Shown: piece after piece, positions 1-4,798 of the stretch | How positions within the stretch are numbered: the first letter of the stretch is position 1 | Layout of the letters: each line of letters opens with the position of its first letter | Source of the DNA: Candidatus Saccharimonadota bacterium | GTDB taxonomy: Bacteria > Patescibacteriota > Saccharimonadia > CAILAD01 > BJGX01 | Assembly (NCBI GenBank): GCA_013816445.1 | Contig: JACDEK010000042.1 | Coordinates: forward strand, 1 to 7,343 | Direction of reading: 5' to 3' | DNA: 7,343 bases | The notes under the pieces: generated by a model | Databases searched by the model: none | Seen by the model: the letters and a program-made list of their open reading frames with translations, nothing else | What the model was told of the DNA's origin: nothing | Made by a program: the position numbers and the translations under genes

Positions 1-216
1 ATTTCGGGTAATGCCACCAACATCAGTAAATGAACCACTGATATAAACAGAGCCGTCTGGGGCTGCCGCGATCGCATCTACACGGTTATTAGTAGAAGGG
101 AAGCTCGTTAGTGGAGTATCAGGAATAGCCGCGTGAGCAATTTGAGGCACAAAACAAAAAGCCAGCAAAGATATTACAAATAACCAACTAAATTTTCTAA
201 TATTATGTATTACCAT
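1..216 (-). CDS. Secreted delta-60-repeat (beta-propeller) protein, N-terminal 72 aa, partial
   Basis: This open frame runs off the left window edge; only its first 72 codons are visible. The first ~31 residues look like a signal peptide: a basic start (H4, R7, K8), a hydrophobic core LFVISLLAFCFVPQ and a likely cleavage after AHA (about residue 30). After it comes NNRVDAIAAAPDGSVYISG followed by FTDVGGITRN, which matches the delta-60/DUF5122 repeat pattern (V-x-A-hydrophobic-A-x-x-PDG-x-hydrophobic-Y-hydrophobic-x-G-x-F). In known families such repeats build secreted or surface beta-propellers. The ATG is preceded by GGAG at only 3 nt, so the Shine-Dalgarno spacing is short, but no better start is visible. 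The gene lies 267 nt downstream of the DUF1048 gene and has its own palindrome-rich upstream region. The ligand or role cannot be told from this fragment. Signal peptide and repeat are seen; export to the cell surface is inferred. Confidence 0.8.
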   Translation of the reverse strand, partial: MVIHNIRKFSWLFVISLLAFCFVPQIAHAAIPDTPLTSFPSTNNRVDAIAAAPDGSVYISGSFTDVGGITRN

Positions 217-223
217 TTACTCC

Positions 224-269
224 GTTCTTCGAACATAAGTTCTTATGTATACATACTACTGTACAGTAT
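224..269 (-). promoter_or_regulatory. Nested palindromes upstream of the secreted protein (putative operators)
   Basis: Several symmetric elements are packed within 46 bp, 8-53 bp upstream of the secreted protein's ATG. They are: GTTC-ttc-GAAC (224-234); GAAC-ataa-GTTC (231-242), which has the GAAC-N4-GTTC core of Gram-positive/actinobacterial LexA boxes; ACATAAG-tt-CTTATGT (233-248); the 10-bp palindrome ATGTATACAT (245-254); the 12-bp palindrome TACTGTACAGTA (257-268); and ATACT-N7-AGTAT (253-269). No convincing -35/-10 pair is visible; TATGTA or TATACA around 244-254 could be the -10. Symmetry is seen directly; a repressor-binding role is inferred. Confidence 0.45.
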
Positions 270-308
270 TTTTTGATAGGCGTATAGATAGTAAATAATT
301 TCTACAAA

Positions 309-324
309 AAACCCTTTCAGGTTT
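309..324 (-). terminator. Weak candidate terminator for padR-DUF1048
   Basis: On the minus strand, stem AAACC / GGTTT encloses a 6-nt loop and is followed by a short T-run (about six T including the stem's last three). It lies 160 nt after the DUF1048 stop and before the secreted protein gene. The stem is only 5 bp, so it is weak, but nothing better is seen in the gap. Confidence 0.35.
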
Positions 325-342
325 ATTAAAAATAAATGCTTT

Positions 343-395
343 GGCAGAACGTAGTGGGCCAGGTCAGAACTACAATTATTATTCACCCCACCGCC
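343..395. other. Non-coding stretch with competing complementary arms (possible structured RNA)
   Basis: The 159-nt gap from 325 to 483 has no credible reading frame on either strand. Within it, GTGGG (354-358) can pair with CCCAC (387-391), and GGC (343-345) with GCC (393-395). An alternative helix GTAGT (351-355) with ACTAC (369-373) shares bases with the first. The arms lie inside a less AT-rich patch than the flanks. This could be a 3' UTR element of the DUF1048 transcript, an independent small RNA, or chance. It matches no RNA family I recognise. Confidence 0.2.
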
Positions 396-483
396 TAACT
401 CACTATATTATTGCACTGGGTGATGATAGTTATCAAAACTGTGTGTAGTGTCTGGCGCTTCAGGGTGTATTTGCTTAGAACGT

Positions 484-813
484 TTATTTTCCAAGTTTTT
501 TCGCAATGTCGCTATTCAGCGTCTCGCGCCACTTTTCTGTGTAGGTTTTTTCACCTTTCAAAAGTTCATCACAAAATGCTGCTACATCGTCGCCGGTAAC
601 TTCCAATACTTTTTTTCCGCTAGCTGAACTTTCTTCAAATAGGTCAAGCAACCCTTTGAAAACATCAATTAAGGCAAGACCTGAACTTGTCCAGATATAT
701 TTCTTCATTTCGCCATATACCACCTGATAATCCTTCGGCAATGCCTTGGCACGTGCCTCCATTGCTTTCCACTCTTTTTTATCTCCAGTTATTTTACTTA
801 AAAAATTATTCAC
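484..813 (-). CDS. DUF1048 domain protein
   Basis: 109 aa, spanning the full length usual for the DUF1048 family. The family signature is clear: GDKKEWKAMEARAKALP at residues 10-26, the DYQVVYGEMKKYIW helix (28-41), and EVTGDDVAAFCDELL (71-85) followed by TYTEKWRETLN (90-100). The protein is soluble, predicted mostly alpha-helical and lacks a signal peptide. The biochemical role of DUF1048 is not known to me; genes of this family often sit next to PadR-type regulators, as here. The start is GTG: its first base directly follows the TAA of padR, and AAGGAG sits 6 nt upstream inside padR, so translation is coupled. The pairing suggests that the protein acts with, or is controlled by, the PadR protein. 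No catalytic residues can be named. Confidence 0.88.
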   Translation of the reverse strand: MNNFLSKITGDKKEWKAMEARAKALPKDYQVVYGEMKKYIWTSSGLALIDVFKGLLDLFEESSASGKKVLEVTGDDVAAFCDELLKGEKTYTEKWRETLNSDIAKKLGK

Positions 814-1134
814 TTACTTCTCCTTTAGTTCATTAATTTTTGATGACACAAAGTCCCATTTTGCCCAAAAAAGTCGCAACTCCTCGTGGCCCTTCTTGGT
901 AAGCATATACAGTTTGCGCGGTGGCCCGATTTCGGATGCCTTCTTCTCAATACTAACAAATATATTTTTTTCGAGCCGTACTAAAATGGTATAAACCGTG
1001 CCCTCTACCACATCTGTAAAACCGAGTTTACGTAGCTGTCCAGTTATCTCATATCCGTAGGTTTTGCCACGACCGATAATTTCGAGCACGCAGCCTTCGA
1101 GTGTGCCTTTTAACATTTCGGTTACATTTTCCAA
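814..1134 (-). CDS. PadR-family transcriptional regulator
   Basis: 106 aa, typical for the short PadR class. It has a winged helix-turn-helix (about residues 8-80) with the hallmarks LKGTLEGCVLEII (8-20), YGYEI (26-30), EGTVYTILVRLEK (44-56) and the wing motif GPPRKLYMLTKKG (70-82), then a C-terminal helix (83-106) used by the family for dimerisation. PadR proteins are usually repressors that sense small phenolic or drug-like ligands or stress; the ligand here is unknown. The start is TTG, chosen because a perfect AGGAGG (1141-1146) lies 6 nt upstream; the in-frame ATG at codon 7 would be 24 nt away. The gene heads a two-gene operon with the DUF1048 gene, and the repeats in its promoter suggest autoregulation. 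Confidence 0.93.
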   Translation of the reverse strand: MENVTEMLKGTLEGCVLEIIGRGKTYGYEITGQLRKLGFTDVVEGTVYTILVRLEKNIFVSIEKKASEIGPPRKLYMLTKKGHEELRLFWAKWDFVSSKINELKEK

Positions 1135-1140
1135 GCAATT

Positions 1141-1146
1141 CCTCCT
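1141..1146 (-). promoter_or_regulatory. Strong RBS that fixes the TTG start of padR
   Basis: AGGAGG on the minus strand, 6 nt before TTG at 1134-1132. The extended match AAAGGAGG spans 1141-1148. It decides for the TTG codon over the downstream ATG. Confidence 0.8.
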
Positions 1147-1155
1147 TTCTTTTTG

Positions 1156-1219
1156 TGATTATCTATATAGTACTACTTACTACTAGTATATAGTATCACA
1201 ATATAGTAAATGTTTGCAA
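1156..1219 (-). promoter_or_regulatory. padR promoter with overlapping TACT/AGTA operator-like repeats
   Basis: Minus-strand -35 TTGCAA (1214-1219) and -10 TACTAT (1190-1195) are 18 bp apart. Over and just downstream of the -10 lie an interrupted inverted repeat, GTGAT...CTATATA (from 1156, plus strand) against TATATAG...ATCAC (to 1199), the spaced dyad TACT-N10-AGTA (1171-1188), and two abutting copies of TACTACT (1171-1184). This is the classic position for a repressor operator; autorepression by PadR is inferred. TACTACT also occurs at 254-260 in front of the secreted protein gene. Confidence 0.5.
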
Positions 1220-1227
1220 TTCAAATC

Positions 1228-1250
1228 AAAAAAGACCCTTGCGAGTCTTT
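1228..1250 (-). terminator. Terminator of tRNA-Trp
   Basis: On the minus strand, AAAGACTC / GGGTCTTT forms an 8-bp stem (one G-T pair) with a GCAA tetraloop, a GNRA loop. A run of six T includes the end of the stem. It begins 21 nt after the tRNA-Trp CCA end and just precedes the padR promoter, insulating the two units. Confidence 0.75.
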
Positions 1251-1270
1251 AATAATAAGCATAAGTTCTT

Positions 1271-1347
1271 TGGCAGGGGTGGCAGGGATCGAACCCGCGA
1301 CCTTCGGTTTTGGAGACCGACGCTCTAGCCAGCTGAGCTACACCCCT
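1271..1347 (-). tRNA. tRNA-Trp(CCA)
   Basis: 77-nt cloverleaf with encoded CCA end (1271-1273) and discriminator G. The acceptor AGGGGTG pairs with CACCCCT, the D arm begins GCTCAGCTGG, and the anticodon stem TCGGT/ACCGA holds the loop CTCCAAA, giving anticodon CCA. The T arm GCGGG-TTCGATC-CCTGC is intact. It sits alone between the pspC terminator and its own terminator. I see no clear promoter in the 1348-1465 gap, so its transcription start is unresolved; that gap contains only a 6-bp inverted repeat (1420-1436) and a 10-bp direct repeat TTGGTTTGAA (1358, 1410). Confidence 0.97.
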
Positions 1348-1465
1348 TTAGTGTAATTTGGTTTGAATAACTGAATAAATTTTTCATCAGACTCTCAAAT
1401 AAACAAGTCTTGGTTTGAAATTGTGGTTAGCACAATATAAAACTATGTTAACTCGCTTATTTTAC

Positions 1466-1490
1466 CAAAAAAACCTGTATTTTGACAGGT
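1466..1490 (-). terminator. Terminator after the pspC gene
   Basis: On the minus strand ACCTGT / ACAGGT forms a 6-bp stem (1473-1478 with 1485-1490) around a 6-nt loop, followed by a run of seven T. It begins 3 nt after the pspC stop codon, so it closes the tRNA-Thr/Tyr to pspC transcript. Confidence 0.8.
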
Positions 1491-1493
1491 AGA

Positions 1494-1718
1494 TTACTTT
1501 TGAGACTCTGAAGTTTTCTTCATGAGTGCGTAAAATACTCCATAAACAATAAGACCAGGAATAACACCGGTTAGTATAATAAAAATAACTGCTAATACCC
1601 GAACCCATTCCGGATCAGCCTGGTAATACTCAGCAATGCCGCCCGCAACCCCACCAACTTTTTTATCTTCGGTAGAAAGCTCAATATCTGGTTTATTTTT
1701 AATTTTTTTTTGAGACAT
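1494..1718 (-). CDS. PspC-domain small membrane protein
   Basis: 74 aa, about the size of one PspC domain plus short tails. A charged N-terminus (1-20) is followed by the PspC core GGVAGGIAEYYQADPEWVRVLAV (22-44 overall; key residues G26-G27-x-A29-E30-Y31 and V39-R40), then hydrophobic stretches (41-66) ending in a basic cytoplasmic-like tail. In characterised bacteria PspC is an inner-membrane factor of envelope-stress responses; stand-alone PspC proteins are common and mostly uncharacterised. No pspA or pspB is present here. The ATG lacks a close Shine-Dalgarno (AGGAA is 16 nt away) but lies 2 nt after the stop of the upstream small frame (1721-1912), consistent with translational coupling. 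A terminator follows directly. Confidence 0.88.
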   Translation of the reverse strand: MSQKKIKNKPDIELSTEDKKVGGVAGGIAEYYQADPEWVRVLAVIFIILTGVIPGLIVYGVFYALMKKTSESQK

Positions 1719-1720
1719 AA

Positions 1721-1912
1721 TTACACTACACTATTTCCTAAAAACAGAAAAAGACCAATGACGAAGGATATTTTAATAAGAACAACTGTAGTAAATATAG
1801 CCAGGCTACTACTACGATATGTATTAGATTCTAATACAAAATAACCCGCAAACGACTCTGTCGCTGTGCTAGCAGGGGTAATAGATAAAACTGAATCAAT
1901 TTGTTGCCACAT
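1721..1912 (-). CDS. Possible small single-pass membrane protein (63 aa)
   Basis: An open frame of 63 codons fills the space between tRNA-Tyr and pspC exactly: it starts 20 nt after the tRNA's CCA and its TAA ends 2 nt before the pspC ATG. Residues 1-35 are polar and neutral; residues 36-63 (SLAIFTTVVLIKISFVIGLF and on) form one long hydrophobic segment ending at the C-terminus, as in tail-anchored proteins. I recognise no family. Arguments for: a precise fit between neighbours, a coherent membrane topology, and pspC needing an upstream translated frame since it lacks its own RBS. Arguments against: no clear Shine-Dalgarno before its ATG and short length. It may instead be a 5' leader of pspC. 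Confidence 0.45.
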   Translation of the reverse strand: MWQQIDSVLSITPASTATESFAGYFVLESNTYRSSSLAIFTTVVLIKISFVIGLFLFLGNSVV

Positions 1913-1932
1913 GTTGTTATATAAATTCTTTA

Positions 1933-2019
1933 TGGTGCAGGGAGAGGGATTCGAACCCCCGAAGGCATAAAGCCGTCAGATTTACAGTCTGATGCGTTTA
2001 ACCACTTCGCTATCCCTGC
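1933..2019 (-). tRNA. tRNA-Tyr(GTA)
   Basis: 87-nt tRNA with the long variable arm (CGGCTTTATGCCTTC) expected of bacterial tRNA-Tyr. The acceptor GCAGGGA pairs with TCCCTGC, discriminator A, encoded CCA. Anticodon stem TCAGA/TCTGA with loop CTGTAAA gives anticodon GTA. It is 20 nt downstream of tRNA-Thr(GGT), so both are probably cut from one precursor. Confidence 0.97.
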
Positions 2020-2039
2020 ATATAGACATTTATATTCTC

Positions 2040-2114
<75 letters not shown>

Positions 2115-2219
2115 ATAGTACTTAAGAAAAAAGTTATAAATTAAGCTATGCACTGCCATTTTGTTTAGTAAAGAACTGTATTGTGCTTGAGTATGTTTTG
2201 ATAATAATGTATAAAATCA

Positions 2220-2295
2220 TGGAGCCGGCGATGGGACTCGAACCCGCAACCTGCTGTTTACAAAACAGCTGCTCTGCCAATTGAGCTACGCCGGC
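2220..2295 (-). tRNA. tRNA-Thr(TGT)
   Basis: 76-nt cloverleaf with encoded CCA, discriminator T. Acceptor GCCGGCG/CGCCGGC, D arm beginning GCTCAATTGG, anticodon stem GCTGT/ACAGC with loop TTTGTAA giving anticodon TGT, T-loop TTCGAGT. The outer T-stem pairs are weak (a C-A mismatch and a G-T pair in GCGGG/CCCAT). It begins 40 nt after the TPR gene stop with no terminator or clear promoter between, so it may be read from the upstream protein operon. Confidence 0.96.
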
Positions 2296-2335
2296 ATATA
2301 CTTTTAGCTAAAAATACAAATTCAAGTTTAACATT

Positions 2336-3025
2336 TTAACGAACTTTTTTCAATTGCCCTGGGGGCTGTAGAGCCATTCGAGCACGTGAATTTTTTGGAT
2401 CGACTTTTAAAATCATTCGGAATAGTGCTTTTGCTGACTTTTCATCTTTTTGATGAATAAATGCTTCAGCCAATAATTGCATTATTTCCGTATTTTTTGG
2501 CTCTATTTCGTGTGCTTTTTTTAGGGCTTCTAGCTGAAGCTCAAATTTATCAAGTATTCTATAGACGCGAGCCAAACTCACTAGCCGACTTACGTGCATT
2601 TCCATACTTAATGATTTTTCAAGTGCCTCTGCAGACTTATTGAAATCGCGCGTCTTAAAATACATCATTGCTAGGTTATGATAACTGGCGGCATTAGGGT
2701 ATGAGTAGGCAACAATAATAAAACACTCAATAGCATCTTCATTATTACCAAGATGAGAATAGATAAACCCAAGTCTGCTATATGCCAGACTATTCTTGTG
2801 ATCAACTTTCAAAACCTTTAAATAGGCTTTTTCAGCTGCTAGGTAGTTTTTTTCTGCATAATAACGCCCTGCGACATCCAATAAAGCATCTAGGGCAAGA
2901 TCTTGACTTGGAGGTGCGGCTGAAAGGTTATTAGTTAGCGCGTCAACCAGTCCACTTCGCTTAGTTACAACCGCAGCTATAGTAATGGCAAATAATATAA
3001 GTATAAGTACTGTCTCTAAAATCAT
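2336..3025 (-). CDS. Membrane-anchored TPR-repeat protein
   Basis: 229 aa. An N-terminal hydrophobic segment (residues 2-20, ETVLILILFAITIAAVV) acts as a membrane anchor or uncleaved signal; TKRSG follows. From residue ~44 about five tetratricopeptide repeats run in register: ~44-77 (YYAEKNYLAAEKAYLKVLKVD), ~78-111 (AYSRLGFIYSHLGNNEDAIE), ~112-145 (YHNLAMMYFKTRDFNKSAEA), ~146-178 and ~179-212 (LLAEAFIHQKDEKSAKALFR). TPR arrays are protein-binding scaffolds; the partner is unknown. Basic residues after the helix suggest the TPR part is cytoplasmic. The ATG follows the delta' stop by 6 nt without a clear Shine-Dalgarno, consistent with coupled translation. Confidence 0.88.
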   Translation of the reverse strand: MILETVLILILFAITIAAVVTKRSGLVDALTNNLSAAPPSQDLALDALLDVAGRYYAEKNYLAAEKAYLKVLKVDHKNSLAYSRLGFIYSHLGNNEDAIECFIIVAYSYPNAASYHNLAMMYFKTRDFNKSAEALEKSLSMEMHVSRLVSLARVYRILDKFELQLEALKKAHEIEPKNTEIMQLLAEAFIHQKDEKSAKALFRMILKVDPKNSRARMALQPPGQLKKVR

Positions 3026-3031
3026 TCGGTT

Positions 3032-3898
3032 TTATGTTAGCTGTAATGCCAAGTTTTCAATCAAGCTTCGTGTGTTAACATTCGAAGCAAATTGAGTTTC
3101 TGCCTGCATAATTTTCTCAAGATCAGCTATACCCCTTTCTCCTTCAACTAGTATAGTGGATTGCTCTCGAGTTGCATAGATTAGCTCTGTCAGAAATTCA
3201 GTTGTCACTTTTTGAATATGAACTTCTTGTGCAATCAAAAACCTTTCAGTTATGTTGGCGTTTACAAATTTTTCAGCCATGGTCTGAATTTTTTTTATCT
3301 TCTTTAGTTTTTCTTCAGAATTAATTAACTCCTCAATAACTGAGGGTAGACCATGGGCCACATGAATAATATCCTCCATTTCATGATCATCAAGTGAATA
3401 TTGGTCGTTAAAATACTCTAGAACAATATCTTGTGGTGGCTGAGAAAAAAATACAAGTTCGCTCCGTGAGCGAATTGTTGGCAAAACTAATTCAAGAGAG
3501 TCAGCAATAAGTAAAAAAATAGTCTGTGGCGGAGTGTCTTCTAGATTTTTTAATAGTGCATTTGATGCTTCTACAGAGGCTGAGTCGAAATATTCTATAA
3601 TAACAACCTTTGGAAGACTTGGGTCAAAGCTTGTGCGCCAAATTCGCTCTGTCAATTCACGAATCTGCAAAATTGAAATTGCCTTCTTACCTTCTACTAG
3701 TTGTACCTGTATAAGATTAGGGTGAGCAAAATTTTGCACACTCAGAATCTTTGATTCTTTAATAAGACCTGCAGCTATCTTTAGTGCTGCCAAGCGCTTA
3801 CCTACCCCTTTTGACCCATACAGTAAATAAGCATGTTGAGGCGAACTCAAAATCAACTCTAAATGGTCACTTACTTCTTTTGAATACGGAAAGTCCAT
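3032..3898 (-). CDS. holB: DNA polymerase III delta' subunit-like clamp-loader ATPase
   Basis: 288 aa, somewhat shorter than E. coli delta' (334 aa). The AAA+ fold is visible: P-loop GSKGVGKR (28-35, with R instead of the usual S/T at the last position), a Walker B-like strand KVVIIEYFD (97-105), the delta'/gamma hallmark ASNALLKNLEDTPPQTIFLL (111-130) and the SRC-type loop TIRSRS (141-146), whose Arg is the trans-acting finger in clamp loaders. The four zinc-binding Cys found between Walker A and B in many delta'/gamma proteins are absent. In the clamp loader, delta' is a stator that does not itself hydrolyse ATP in E. coli; the altered P-loop fits that. The ATG overlaps the upstream stop by one base (TAATG). 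The C-terminal collar region (~190-288) is divergent. Confidence 0.85.
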   Translation of the reverse strand: MDFPYSKEVSDHLELILSSPQHAYLLYGSKGVGKRLAALKIAAGLIKESKILSVQNFAHPNLIQVQLVEGKKAISILQIRELTERIWRTSFDPSLPKVVIIEYFDSASVEASNALLKNLEDTPPQTIFLLIADSLELVLPTIRSRSELVFFSQPPQDIVLEYFNDQYSLDDHEMEDIIHVAHGLPSVIEELINSEEKLKKIKKIQTMAEKFVNANITERFLIAQEVHIQKVTTEFLTELIYATREQSTILVEGERGIADLEKIMQAETQFASNVNTRSLIENLALQLT

Positions 3899-4788
3899 TA
3901 TAGTTTTTCCAAGAAACTAACTAAATCATCAGGTAAAGGAGCTGAAAAGTGTCTCTTCTGACCCCGGGCAATATCAATTGTTAATTCATTAGCGTGCAAA
4001 AACTGCCTACTCAGGCCTTTTGGTAAACTACCCGAACCATACAACCTATCACCAATAACCGGATGTCCTAGATGTGCAAATTGTGATCGTATCTGGTGAG
4101 TCCTACCTGTAAAGAGCTGTATTTTAAGTAAACTAAAGCCTGTAAATTTATCTATAGTCAGATACTCACTAATTGCAGACCTGCCTAGATTAGTAACAAT
4201 CATTTTTTCTGGATTTTTTTTACTTCGCTGTAAAGGTAGTTCTAGGCGTGCGGAGTGATTCTTAAGGTGCCCTGATACGAGAGCTAAGTAAATCTTCTTC
4301 ACTGTTCTTGCCTTAAACTGAGCCTGTAAAAATTCTTTGGTGGTTTGATTACGCGCCAGAATCATCACCCCACTCGTATCTTTATCAAGACGATGTACAA
4401 TGCCTGGGCGTAATACATCATCATCTTGTACTCGTCTTGCAAATGCTCCGGCAACTGAAGGTTGAGATCTCTTGCCTGAAGGATGAACAATCAAGCCGGC
4501 AGGCTTATTGATAACTATAACATTACTATCTTGGAATAATATTTGTGGGATCTCATTAGGAGAAACAAGCTGATTAGTGTCTATTTGCTCAGGAAAATAT
4601 CCTGATATAACCAAGTTAGTTTTGAGAACTAAAGAGCTTTTTGCTTCTGCATTAGCAATCTTTACTTTGCCGCTTTTTATCTGAGTATTCCATCTTGCCC
4701 GACTAAATTCACTAAATTCTGTTGCCAAAACTGCATCAAGTCTTTTACCTTGCTGCGCAAGCGTTACAATGAATGTAAATTTTTTCAT
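3898..4788 (-). CDS. rluD: RluA/RluD-family pseudouridine synthase
   Basis: 296 aa, close to the usual ~300-325. An N-terminal S4 RNA-binding domain (about 14-62, RLDAVLATEFSEFSRARWNT) is followed by the catalytic domain. Visible motifs: INKPAGLIVHPSG (93-105), PGIVHRLDKDTSGVMILAR (128-146) with the catalytic Asp at 135, and GRTHQIRSQFAHLGHPVIGD (228-247). Such enzymes isomerise uridine to pseudouridine; RluD modifies helix 69 of 23S rRNA, but the target here cannot be fixed from sequence, so the symbol is provisional (rluA/rluC are alternatives; the S4 domain favours RluD/RluC type). The gene starts 10 nt after the RCK gene and its stop overlaps the delta' ATG, so all three are probably one operon. 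Confidence 0.9.
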   Translation of the reverse strand: MKKFTFIVTLAQQGKRLDAVLATEFSEFSRARWNTQIKSGKVKIANAEAKSSLVLKTNLVISGYFPEQIDTNQLVSPNEIPQILFQDSNVIVINKPAGLIVHPSGKRSQPSVAGAFARRVQDDDVLRPGIVHRLDKDTSGVMILARNQTTKEFLQAQFKARTVKKIYLALVSGHLKNHSARLELPLQRSKKNPEKMIVTNLGRSAISEYLTIDKFTGFSLLKIQLFTGRTHQIRSQFAHLGHPVIGDRLYGSGSLPKGLSRQFLHANELTIDIARGQKRHFSAPLPDDLVSFLEKL

Positions 4789-4798
4789 ACCAATTAGG

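Noticed and set aside
411..599. Plus-strand open frame of 62 codons overlapping the end of the DUF1048 gene
   Set aside because: It is antisense to a recognised family and gives a Cys/Arg-rich peptide without any motif; no RBS.
746..994. Plus-strand open frame of 82 codons antisense to padR and DUF1048
   Set aside because: It covers the junction of two clear genes on the other strand; the Ser/Phe-rich product looks like a reverse translation shadow.
1358..1419. 10-bp direct repeat TTGGTTTGAA at 1358 and 1410
   Set aside because: Only two short copies in AT-rich spacer DNA, not flanking a mobile element; probably chance.
2296..2335. Palindrome TTTTAGCTAAAA between the TPR gene and tRNA-Thr as a possible terminator
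   Set aside because: AT-only stem apart from the central GC, no T-run after it on the minus strand; too weak to terminate.
2461..2643. Plus-strand open frame inside the TPR gene
   Set aside because: Mirror of the TPR coding strand; composition is an artefact of Leu/Ala-rich antisense codons.
3534..3725. Plus-strand open frame inside holB
   Set aside because: Antisense to conserved AAA+ motifs; no start signal.
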